Origin: Actinomycetota bacterium
GTDB lineage: Bacteria > Actinomycetota > Acidimicrobiia > IMCC26256 > PALSA-610
NCBI GenBank assembly: GCA_030839105.1
Contig: JAUZEI010000672.1
Location: 1-5,266 of the forward strand
DNA: 5,266 nt
Direction of reading: 5' to 3'
The position numbers and the translations under genes were made by a program. The stretch's first letter is position 1, and every line of letters starts with the position of its first letter. The notes under the pieces were generated by a model that was not told where the DNA came from, made no database searches, and worked only from the letters and a program-made list of their open reading frames with translations. Below are positions 1 through 5,109 of the stretch, piece by piece.

Positions 1-10
1 TGTCACACCT

Positions 11-41
11 GGCTGTCATGGTGTGTGCGTGGCGGTCATGG
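11..41. repeat. Imperfect short direct repeat at the 5' end of the HNH gene
   Basis: An 11-base unit, GGCTGTCATGG at 11-21, recurs as GGCGGTCATGG at 31-41, with one mismatch and an offset of 20 bases. Each copy contains an ATG (18 and 38), but only the second is in the frame of the HNH gene. The repeat matters mainly because it straddles the uncertain start of that gene. It may be chance or a small local duplication. Confidence 0.35.
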
Positions 42-1300
42 AGGACCAAGCACGGGTGCACGTCGGGTTGGCGAATGTACGTTTGGCGGAACGCGTGATT
101 GCGTCGATGCTCCGGGTGCTCGAACCCGACGAGGTCGCGTTCTGCGATGTGACCGAGATGTGGCAGGCGTTCGACGGGATCGAGCGGTTGGGCGCGAACG
201 CGAAGACGTTGCTCGCCGCGCGTGTCGAGGCCGCGGGTTCGTGGCGGGCTGCGGGAGCGCGCTCGCCGGCCGCGCACCTCGCGAAGTTGGGCGGAACGGC
301 GACGAATGTGGCGCAGCGCGCGTTGGAGAATTCGAAGGAGCTCCCCGGCTTGGGGGCTGTTTCGGACGCCCTGCGAGAGGGTGCATTGTCGAGCGCGCAG
401 GTCGAGGCGATCGTGCCCGCCGCGGGTGCGGATCCGTCGGCGCAGGATCGGTTGATCGCGCTCGCCACGACGAACCTCAGCGAACTGCGGGCCGAGTGTC
501 TGCGCACTCAGGCAGCAGCCGATCCGGATCCGGATGCCACTCATCGGCGCATCCGCAAGGGCCGGTGCGCCCGCACGTTTACCGATGCCGAAGGCGCCTG
601 GAATCTGGTCGCGCGTGGTACCGCGGAAGCCGGCACCCGCTTCGAGTCTGCGTTGGAGCCGATCCTCGACGCGATGTATGGCCGCGCCCGTGCGGCGGGA
701 CAACACGAACCGCGCGAGGCGTACGCGTTCGACGCGCTCATGACCCTCGCCGACCGCGACACTCCGACGGCCGGCATCGCGACCGACCTTGATCCAGAGT
801 CCGTGACCGCGTCGAGGCCCCGGCCGAAGACGCGATACCTCGGGCTGTTGCACCTCAGCTTCGAGGCATTGGTCCGCGGCGCCCGCGCCGGCGAGGAGAC
901 CTGCGAGATCGTCGGTATCGGACCGGTTCCGGTCCGCGTTGCGCGCGAGTTGTTGGGCGAATCGATCCTCAAATTGGTGATCACCAAGGGCGTCGACGTC
1001 GCGAACGTGACGCACCTCGGCCGCGGGCCGACCGCGGCACAACGCATCGCACTGCTGTGGTCGAAACCGAAATGTGCGAACATCGAATGCTCCAGCATGT
1101 TCGTGCAGATCGACCACCGCGAACCCTGGGCCGAGACGCGGCACACGAAACTCTCAGAGCTCGACCCGCTCTGCCCGCATGACCACAAACTCAAAACCAA
1201 CCAGGGCTGGTCGCTTGTCGAGGGAACCGGCAGCCGAGCGTTCGTGGGGCCGAACGATCCCCGCCACCCGCGCAACAAACCACCGCCGGATGCGAGCTGA
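23..1300 (+). CDS. DUF222 domain protein with C-terminal HNH endonuclease domain
   Basis: Predicted 425-residue protein. Most of its length is the helical DUF222-type region found in actinobacterial HNH proteins (including the 13E12 repeat family of mycobacteria). The last ~80 residues are an HNH nuclease fold. Visible there are a zinc-knuckle pair C351-x4-C356, the motif IDHREPW with D364-H365 as likely metal/catalytic residues, and LCPHDHKLKT with C384, H386 and H388, followed by GW. HNH enzymes of this type cleave DNA using a divalent metal; the biological target of DUF222-HNH proteins is generally unknown. Length is normal for the family and no frameshift is seen. The start is uncertain: GTG at 23 and ATG at 38 are both in frame, neither has a convincing ribosome site, and the frame stays open to the window edge, so a start upstream is possible. 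The stop is TGA at 1298-1300. No mobile-element ends or partner genes are visible beside it, so I cannot say whether it is mobile or resident. Confidence 0.88.
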   Translation: MCVAVMEDQARVHVGLANVRLAERVIASMLRVLEPDEVAFCDVTEMWQAFDGIERLGANAKTLLAARVEAAGSWRAAGARSPAAHLAKLGGTATNVAQRALENSKELPGLGAVSDALREGALSSAQVEAIVPAAGADPSAQDRLIALATTNLSELRAECLRTQAAADPDPDATHRRIRKGRCARTFTDAEGAWNLVARGTAEAGTRFESALEPILDAMYGRARAAGQHEPREAYAFDALMTLADRDTPTAGIATDLDPESVTASRPRPKTRYLGLLHLSFEALVRGARAGEETCEIVGIGPVPVRVARELLGESILKLVITKGVDVANVTHLGRGPTAAQRIALLWSKPKCANIECSSMFVQIDHREPWAETRHTKLSELDPLCPHDHKLKTNQGWSLVEGTGSRAFVGPNDPRHPRNKPPPDAS

Positions 1301-1306
1301 GCCCTA

Positions 1307-1339
1307 CCTCGGCCGAGGCACGACCGTTATCCTCGGCCG
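1307..1339. repeat. 9-bp inverted repeat between HNH gene and metalloprotease gene
   Basis: CGGCCGAGG at 1310-1318 is perfectly complementary to CCTCGGCCG at 1331-1339, with a 12-base loop. The left arm is also part of a perfect 12-base palindrome, CCTCGGCCGAGG at 1307-1318, so the unit CCTCGGCCG occurs both directly and inverted. It begins 6 bases after the HNH stop codon and ends one base before the preferred GTG of the next gene. As RNA it would be a strong GC hairpin that could end the HNH transcript, although no U-tract follows. As DNA it could be an operator overlapping the -10-like TATCCT. The pairing is seen directly; the role is inferred. Confidence 0.55.
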
Positions 1340-1341
1340 CG
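1328..1341 (+). promoter_or_regulatory. Candidate -10 element for a leaderless metalloprotease mRNA
   Basis: TATCCT at 1328-1333 matches the TANNNT pattern of actinobacterial -10 elements and lies 7 bases upstream of an in-frame GTG at 1341. That is the distance expected if transcription starts at the start codon itself. No Shine-Dalgarno precedes the GTG and no clear -35 hexamer is visible. One hexamer in GC-rich DNA is weak evidence. Confidence 0.3.
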
Positions 1342-2339
1342 TGGGGAAGCGCGACGTACCGGAATTGCCACGCGCGGCCGGTTGGTATCCCGACCCGTGG
1401 AGTGCCACCGGAGAAGGTGAGCGCTACTTCGACGGGAAGAAGTGGGGAACGAACGAGAAGCCGTTCGGGCGGCATACGACGGCGGGGATCGAACCCAGTC
1501 GGCGGGCGGCGCGCTCGGTGGCCGGCCGGGCTCGCAACCTCGCACCGTTCCTCGCGTTCATCGTCCTCGTCGCGGCGGTGTGGGGCATCCCGAAGTTGCG
1601 CGGGTCGCACCACGGGAACAGCGCAATCCAGCAGCTGTCGAGTCCTCCGACCACGCTCGCGCCCGACAAGCCGGCGCCGTCCGGCGAAGAAGCTGCGCAA
1701 CCCCTCGGTGCGCCGGCGGCGGTGCCGCCCGGGCCCGGAAAGTTCGAGGTTGCAGTCGATCAGCCCGGGGATTCCGCCGTCCCCGTCGCGTGGGACCCGT
1801 GCCGCCCGATTCACTACGTCGTGAACACGGCCGGTGCGCCGCCCGACGGGGCGACGTTGATCCAGGGCGCGATCGCGCGCGTGCAGAAGGCGACCGGGCT
1901 CCAATTCGTCAACGACGGTCCGACCACGGAGAAGACGAGCAAAGACCGCAAGCCGTACCAACCGGAGCGTTACGACTCGACCCGTTGGGCTCCGGTGCTC
2001 ATCGCGTGGAGCGATGAGACCGCGACACCATCGTTGGCGGGCTACATCGCGGGCGTGGGAAAACCCGAGGCGGTGTACGCGAGCCGGGATCGACTCGTGT
2101 ACGTGACCGGACAGGTGACGCTCGACCGCCTACAACTCTCACCGGCCCGTGCTCCCGACCGCGGGGTCGTCCGGGCCATCATCCTCCACGAGCTCGGCCA
2201 CCTCGTCGGCCTCGGCCACACGTCCGATCGGCGCCAGGTCATGTTCTCCGAAGCCGAACTCAACGTCCGCGACTACGCGCCCGGCGATCTGCAAGGTCTC
2301 GCACGCCTCGGTACGCAAGCGTGCTTTCCCGGCGTCTGA
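1341..2339 (+). CDS. DUF2510 membrane-anchored matrixin-like zinc metalloprotease
   Basis: Predicted 332-residue single-pass protein. A DUF2510 motif lies at the N-terminus: WYPDP at 15-19, then RYFDGKKW at 28-35. A hydrophobic segment at about 67-83 (LAPFLAFIVLVAAVWGI) is followed by a Pro/Ala-rich linker to about residue 135. The rest is a metzincin-type protease domain: HELGHLVGLGH at 283-293 gives zinc ligands H283, H287, H293 and catalytic E284, and M301 in QVMFSE sits 8 residues after the third histidine, as the Met-turn does in matrixins. Basic residues before the membrane segment suggest the N-terminus is inside and the protease outside. C154 and C328 are well placed for an extracellular disulfide bracing the domain. 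The substrate is unknown. GTG 1341 is preferred because it puts DUF2510 near the N-terminus and has a -10-like hexamer just upstream. ATG 1290 (17 residues longer, overlapping the HNH gene by 11 bases) is the main alternative. The frame is open further upstream, but only antiparallel to nothing: that extension merely overlaps the HNH coding region. Confidence 0.87.
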   Translation: MGKRDVPELPRAAGWYPDPWSATGEGERYFDGKKWGTNEKPFGRHTTAGIEPSRRAARSVAGRARNLAPFLAFIVLVAAVWGIPKLRGSHHGNSAIQQLSSPPTTLAPDKPAPSGEEAAQPLGAPAAVPPGPGKFEVAVDQPGDSAVPVAWDPCRPIHYVVNTAGAPPDGATLIQGAIARVQKATGLQFVNDGPTTEKTSKDRKPYQPERYDSTRWAPVLIAWSDETATPSLAGYIAGVGKPEAVYASRDRLVYVTGQVTLDRLQLSPARAPDRGVVRAIILHELGHLVGLGHTSDRRQVMFSEAELNVRDYAPGDLQGLARLGTQACFPGV

Positions 2340-2360
2340 CCCGACCGAGCGAAAGCTGGA

Positions 2361-2409
2361 GTGAGCGAAGCCCCTATGCCGAAGTTGCGCGTGGACAACT
2401 TCTGCTCAC
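2361..2409. repeat. Nested inverted repeats in the convergent gap
   Basis: An inner pair, GAAGTTG at 2381-2387 and CAACTTC at 2396-2402, is perfect over 7 bases with an 8-base loop. An outer pair, GTGAGC at 2361-2366 and GCTCAC at 2404-2409, encloses it asymmetrically. The site lies just past the metalloprotease stop, where a factor-independent terminator would be expected, but no T-run follows on either strand. It may be a non-canonical terminator or a 3'-end stabilising structure. Confidence 0.45.
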
Positions 2410-2410
2410 C

Positions 2411-2447
2411 CGCGGTCGCCCACGTCCGCTCGACCCGAGCGACCGCG
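2411..2447 (-). terminator. 9-bp hairpin downstream of the ABM-like gene, possible terminator
   Basis: CGCGGTCGC at 2411-2419 pairs perfectly with GCGACCGCG at 2439-2447 across a 19-base loop. A second, mutually exclusive hairpin, CGCTCG-ACC-CGAGCG at 2427-2441, shares bases with its right arm. On the minus strand the structure begins 14 bases after the stop of the 2462-2752 gene, where a terminator would sit. There is no U-tract, so termination is inferred from position and stem strength only. Together with 2361-2409 this accounts for most of the 122-base gap at 2340-2461, in which I see no gene. Confidence 0.4.
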
Positions 2448-2461
2448 CCTGAACCCATCGC

Positions 2462-2752
2462 TCACTCTCCCAGCCACACGTCGACCACGTCGATCGGTTC
2501 GATGGTGACGTCGTCGTGCGTGTGCGGGATTCCGAAGCCCGCCAGCACCTTCTCGACCGCCGGTTCCACGTGGTCGGCGCGGAAACGGTCCCAGCACTCC
2601 TGGGTGTCCCAGACGTCGACGTAGCGGAGCCCGCCATCACGCTTCAACGCGATGTGCGCGACGAGGCCCGGCGGATGCGCGGGCAAGAGCTCTTTGACCT
2701 GGGCGTAGATGTTCTCGTCGGCGGGGACGTCTTGCACGAAGGCGTACGGCAT
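2462..2752 (-). CDS. Small ABM-like (dimeric alpha/beta-barrel) protein
   Basis: Predicted 96-residue soluble protein with no signal peptide or membrane segment. Its pattern resembles the antibiotic biosynthesis monooxygenase-like dimeric alpha/beta-barrel superfamily: an N-terminal strand (MPYAFVQDVP), a helix with a proline break (residues 13-27), a strand pair around GLVAHIALKRDGGLRYVDVWD, a Trp/Phe-containing helix (ECWDRFRADHVEPAVEKVL), and a final strand near VTIEPIDVVDVW. Members of the superfamily include small monooxygenases and proteins of unknown activity; no catalytic residue here fixes a reaction. The start is firm: AGAGGAG at 2765-2759 (minus strand) lies 6 bases before ATG 2752. 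The frame also stays open upstream through the opposite-strand TetR gene, but that longer reading is an antisense shadow. It is divergent from the TetR gene with only 63 bases between them, so control by that regulator is likely. The sole cysteine is C53. Confidence 0.8.
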   Translation of the reverse strand: MPYAFVQDVPADENIYAQVKELLPAHPPGLVAHIALKRDGGLRYVDVWDTQECWDRFRADHVEPAVEKVLAGFGIPHTHDDVTIEPIDVVDVWLGE

Positions 2753-2815
2753 CACATGCTCCTCTGTCCGCAATCCGGTAGAGTGTTCTCTATCTGATAT
2801 AGGAGTATCTATCGA
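2753..2815. promoter_or_regulatory. Divergent promoter/operator region between ABM-like and TetR genes
   Basis: These 63 bases are clearly AT-richer than the flanking genes, mainly at 2784-2815. CTATCTGATATAG at 2790-2802 is an imperfect palindrome centred on 2796, with five of six pairs matching. GATA-N6-TATC at 2796-2809 is a second, overlapping symmetry, and TATCT recurs directly at 2791-2795 and 2806-2810. Such overlapping symmetric sites are what a TetR dimer would bind. TAGAGT at 2779-2784 is a weak -10 candidate for the TetR gene. The two ribosome sites are AGAGGAG (2765-2759, minus) and AGGAG (2801-2805, plus, 10 bases from its ATG, slightly long); the second overlaps the palindrome edge. 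Confidence 0.5.
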
Positions 2816-3460
2816 ATGGCTGGCCCGGTCAAGCCCAAACGCCCGTACGACGCGAGTCGTCGTCGATTGCAGGCCCGCGCCAGCCGCCGGGCGATGCTCG
2901 ATGCGGGTCGGAAGCTTTTCCTCGCGCACGGCTACGCGAACACGACGATCCCGATGGTCGCGGCGGAGGCCGGTGTCTCGGTCCAGACCGTCTACAAGGC
3001 GTTCGAGAACAAACCCGGACTCGTCAAGGCGCTGGTCGACACCGCACTCGTCGGCGACGACGAACCCGTGCCGATGATGGAGCGCGAGTTCGTGCAGCGC
3101 AACATGGCCGAGCCCGATGCCCGCAAGAAGCTGCTCGACTACGGCGTCCATCTCGCCGAGATCGCGCCGCGGGCGCAGCCGATCCTGCTGGTCGTTCGCG
3201 ACGCGGGCGCCGTCGATCCGGGCGCGGCCGAGGTGTGGCAACGACTCCAGGCCGAGCGCCTCACGGGCATGACCCACTTCGCGCAACACCTGCGGTCGGA
3301 ACGCTTCCTGCGGCGGGGCGTGACCACCGCCGAGGCGCGCGACGTGCTCTGGACCCACAACTCCGTCGAGCTCTGGGATCTCCTGGTTCGCCAACGAGGC
3401 TGGACCGCGGCGCGCTACGGCCGCTGGGTCGGCAACCAGCTCGTCGCCGCTTTGCTCTGA
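2816..3460 (+). CDS. TetR/AcrR-family transcriptional regulator
   Basis: Predicted 214-residue cytoplasmic DNA-binding protein. A basic arm (residues 6-26, rich in Arg/Lys) precedes a typical TetR N-terminal domain: helix RRAMLDAGRKLFLAHGY at 24-40, then the helix-turn-helix around TTIPMVAAEAGVSVQTVYKAF at 43-63, ending with the usual ENKPGLVKALVD helix 4. The remaining ~135 residues form a helical ligand-binding/dimerisation domain with no recognisable ligand signature. Length is normal for the family. Most members are repressors released by a small molecule. The AGGAG site and ATG at 2816 support the start. It is divergent from the ABM-like gene, so autoregulation plus control of that gene is the natural inference. 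The sigma factor gene starts 52 bases downstream on the same strand, but with its own likely promoter. Inducer and operator are unproven. Confidence 0.93.
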   Translation: MAGPVKPKRPYDASRRRLQARASRRAMLDAGRKLFLAHGYANTTIPMVAAEAGVSVQTVYKAFENKPGLVKALVDTALVGDDEPVPMMEREFVQRNMAEPDARKKLLDYGVHLAEIAPRAQPILLVVRDAGAVDPGAAEVWQRLQAERLTGMTHFAQHLRSERFLRRGVTTAEARDVLWTHNSVELWDLLVRQRGWTAARYGRWVGNQLVAALL

Positions 3461-3477
3461 CCTTCTCGCACTTGCCG

Positions 3478-3513
3478 CGAACCAATCGGCGTCCGGATGC
3501 GTCATACCGGGCG
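3478..3513 (+). promoter_or_regulatory. Candidate ECF sigma-dependent (autoregulatory) promoter, leaderless
   Basis: CGAACC at 3478-3483 differs by one base from the GGAACC -35 motif of many ECF sigma factors. It is followed by a 16-base spacer and CGTC at 3500-3503, the usual -10 core. CGTC lies about 10 bases upstream of the sigma gene's GTG at 3513, so transcription would begin at or next to the start codon, and no Shine-Dalgarno precedes that GTG. Autoregulation is common for ECF factors, and position and spacing fit well. Short motifs in GC-rich DNA can arise by chance. Confidence 0.5.
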
Positions 3514-4073
3514 TGACCGATCGGGGAGCCGTGCAGGAGGAGTGGGTGCGGGCCCGCTACGCCCGTACCTACCGCACTGCGGTGCTGATCTGCGGCAATC
3601 CCGCCGACGCCGAGGAGGCCGTGCAGGACGCGTTCCTGCGCGCGTGGAGGTTCCGGGACGCGTTGCCCGACGACTCACGGCGTGACGCCTGGCTGTACCG
3701 GGTGCTCGTCAACGCGTGCTATTCGAAGTTGCGCCAGGAGGTGCCTCGCCGGGAACGGGAGCGCGTCCGGATCAGCGTCGATGCCGATCTCCGCGACGCG
3801 CAACTCACCGATGCGGGCGAGCAGCCGGACCGGGCCGCCGAGCGGGCGCTGACGGCCGACGCGCTCGCCGCCACGCTCCACGATCTGCCGGACGGGCTGC
3901 GGGTCGTCGTGATCCTGCGGTACTACGCCGGCCTCAGCGAACGCGAGATCGCGATCGCAATCCGGCGCCGGCCGGGCACGGTCAAGTCGCGTCTGCACGA
4001 AGCGCGCCGGCGCCTTGCCGCAGACGCGCGTCTCGCGGGTTACCGGCCCGACACCGAGGTGACCGCACCATGA
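3513..4073 (+). CDS. ECF-subfamily RNA polymerase sigma factor
   Basis: Predicted 186-residue sigma-70 family protein with only regions 2 and 4, as in extracytoplasmic-function sigma factors. Region 2 spans about 13-78: the DAEEAVQDAFLRAW core at 32-45 contacts core polymerase, and DAWLYRVLVNACYSKLRQ at 58-75 corresponds to the -10 recognition helix. After an acidic/charged linker, region 4 spans about 113-168: LPDGLRVVVILRYYAGLSE, then the helix-turn-helix REIAIAIRRRPGTVKSRLHEAR for the -35. It directs polymerase to a stress or envelope regulon that cannot be named here. GTG 3513 gives a full region 2 and fits a leaderless mRNA from the promoter above. GTG 3546, preceded by AGGAGG at 3535-3540, is a plausible alternative that would trim 11 residues from the N-terminus. 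The stop overlaps the next gene's start, implying co-transcription. The domain layout resembles SigE/SigM-like actinobacterial factors, but I do not assign a symbol. Confidence 0.93.
   Translation: MTDRGAVQEEWVRARYARTYRTAVLICGNPADAEEAVQDAFLRAWRFRDALPDDSRRDAWLYRVLVNACYSKLRQEVPRRERERVRISVDADLRDAQLTDAGEQPDRAAERALTADALAATLHDLPDGLRVVVILRYYAGLSEREIAIAIRRRPGTVKSRLHEARRRLAADARLAGYRPDTEVTAP
4056..4073 (+). promoter_or_regulatory. Translational coupling site: ribosome site plus ATGA overlap
   Basis: GAGGTG at 4056-4061 lies 8 bases before ATG 4070, inside the end of the sigma gene. ATGA at 4070-4073 is both the start of the DUF4349 gene and the stop (TGA 4071-4073) of the sigma gene. This arrangement usually couples translation and keeps two partner proteins in proportion. 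Confidence 0.75.
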
Positions 4074-5077
4074 GCGACCTGATCGACGAAGCCGTCCTCG
4101 AAGACCTGATCGCCCGGATCGCCGAGGACGTTCCCGTCCCGGCTCGGGGAGCGGAATACGCGGTCGACAACATCGTCAACACGATCACGCCCGGGCGCGC
4201 CGACCGCGCGCGCGTCGTCGCGTCGGTGCTCGCCGTCGCGGCCGTGCTTGCCGGCATCGCGCTTGCGGTTCCGATGTTGGCCGGCTCGTCGAGCTCCAAG
4301 TCGGCCTCGACGGCCGCGCCCGCGCCCGCGCCCGCGCCCAACGGTGGCACCGCGCCCGGCGGCGGACGGTCCGGGCCCGATCCCTCGCTTCCGGTCGACG
4401 GGGCCAAGATCGTGAAGACCGGCACCCTCGATCTCCAGGTCCCGCACGCGACGCTGCGCCTCGCGGTCAATCGCGTCAGCGGGGTGGCGGTGGGCCTCGG
4501 CGGCTACATCTCCGACAGCAAGACGAACTTCGGCTCGGATGCGACCGCGCAGATCACGATTCGCGTTCCCGTCGCCAAGTTCGAGAACGCGATCACGCAG
4601 CTCGACGCCTTGCCGGACGTGAAGGTGCTCGGCGAGAGCGAGAACGGCAACGACGTCACGAACCAGTACGCCGATCTGAAGGCGCAACTCGCGGCCGCGA
4701 CGAGCGAACGCGATGCGCTCCTCGTCGTGCTGTCGCGCGCGCAGTCGATCGGCGACATTCTCTCGGTGCGCGACCGGGTGACGACGTCCCAGGCGGAGGT
4801 CAATCAACTCCAGGGCCGCATCAACCTGCTCGATCGGCAGGCGACCTTCTCGTCGCTCGCGGTAACACTCTCGGAGAGAACGGCGAGCGGGGCACCTGTT
4901 GTCCACGGCCGGAGCGGTCTCGCGAAAGCGTGGTGGGACGCGCGCCACGGGTTCACGAGCGTCGTCGAATGGCTGCTCGCCCGGTCCGGTGCGGCGCTGA
5001 TCATCGTGCTGTTCGCGCTCGCGCTGCTCTTCGGGATCAGGTACCTGTACCCGATCGTGCGACGCGGCCTCGTCTAG
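4070..5077 (+). CDS. DUF4349 two-TM membrane protein, candidate anti-sigma factor
   Basis: Predicted 335-residue integral membrane protein. Residues 1-45 are a short acidic cytoplasmic stretch (SDLIDEAVLEDLIARIAED). TM1 is about 49-71. A Ser/Ala/Pro/Gly linker (72-108, including an Ala-Pro run) leads to a DUF4349 extracellular domain from about 111 (AKIVKTGTLDLQV) through strand- and Gly-rich sequence to a likely coiled coil at about 198-255 (YADLKAQLAAATSERD onward). A second TM at 307-323 ends in a positive tail (RYLYPIVRRGLV), so both ends are inside. DUF4349 has no assigned biochemical function. The ATGA overlap with the ECF sigma gene and the acidic cytoplasmic tail suggest it binds and holds the sigma factor until an envelope signal arrives. 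Against this, there is no zinc anti-sigma HxxxCxxC motif; the whole protein lacks cysteine. It could instead be an effector co-expressed with the sigma factor. The reading frame is open back to 3716, but ATG 4070 with its ribosome site is clearly the start. Confidence 0.88.
   Translation: MSDLIDEAVLEDLIARIAEDVPVPARGAEYAVDNIVNTITPGRADRARVVASVLAVAAVLAGIALAVPMLAGSSSSKSASTAAPAPAPAPNGGTAPGGGRSGPDPSLPVDGAKIVKTGTLDLQVPHATLRLAVNRVSGVAVGLGGYISDSKTNFGSDATAQITIRVPVAKFENAITQLDALPDVKVLGESENGNDVTNQYADLKAQLAAATSERDALLVVLSRAQSIGDILSVRDRVTTSQAEVNQLQGRINLLDRQATFSSLAVTLSERTASGAPVVHGRSGLAKAWWDARHGFTSVVEWLLARSGAALIIVLFALALLFGIRYLYPIVRRGLV
4314..4339 (+). repeat. CCGCGC hexanucleotide microsatellite encoding Ala-Pro linker
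   Basis: Four perfect copies of CCGCGC plus two bases lie inside the DUF4349 gene and encode part of the alternating Ala-Pro run at about residues 82-90. The unit is a multiple of three, so slippage would lengthen or shorten the extracellular linker without breaking the frame. Confidence 0.8.
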
Positions 5078-5088
5078 TCCTCGACCAA

Positions 5089-5103
5089 CGGGGCGCCACC
5101 CCG
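5089..5103. terminator. Weak hairpin in the convergent gap
   Basis: CGGGG at 5089-5093 pairs with CCCCG at 5099-5103 around a 5-base loop. It lies in the 32-base gap between two converging genes, 12 bases after the DUF4349 stop. The stem is short and has no T-run on either side, so it is at best a minor bidirectional terminator. Confidence 0.25.
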
Positions 5104-5109
5104 AATCGA

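Noticed and set aside
541..1278. 245-residue minus-strand open frame opposite the HNH gene
   Set aside because: It has no domain signature and lies opposite well-conserved HNH motifs.
1074..1289. Upstream extension of the metalloprotease frame into the HNH gene
   Set aside because: It overlaps the conserved HNH catalytic region in another frame and encodes Arg/Ser-rich shadow sequence; DUF2510 motifs normally lie near the N-terminus.
1191..1961. 256-residue minus-strand open frame opposite the metalloprotease gene
   Set aside because: Highly Arg-rich, no motifs, antisense to the DUF2510 and linker region.
2753..3505. N-terminal extension of the minus-strand ABM-like frame through the TetR gene (total 347 residues)
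   Set aside because: It is antisense to a clear TetR gene, its sequence is Arg/Asp/His-rich with no fold signature, and a strong ribosome site with ATG 2752 marks the true start.
3716..4069. Upstream extension of the DUF4349 frame inside the sigma gene
   Set aside because: It overlaps sigma region 4 and is Arg/Ala/Gly-rich shadow; ATG 4070 has a ribosome site and an ATGA overlap.
4040..4948. 302-residue minus-strand open frame opposite the DUF4349 gene
   Set aside because: Its product is Arg/Asp/Gly/Ala-rich without domains, as expected for the complement of a GC-rich gene; the plus-strand product has TMs, DUF4349 and a coiled coil.
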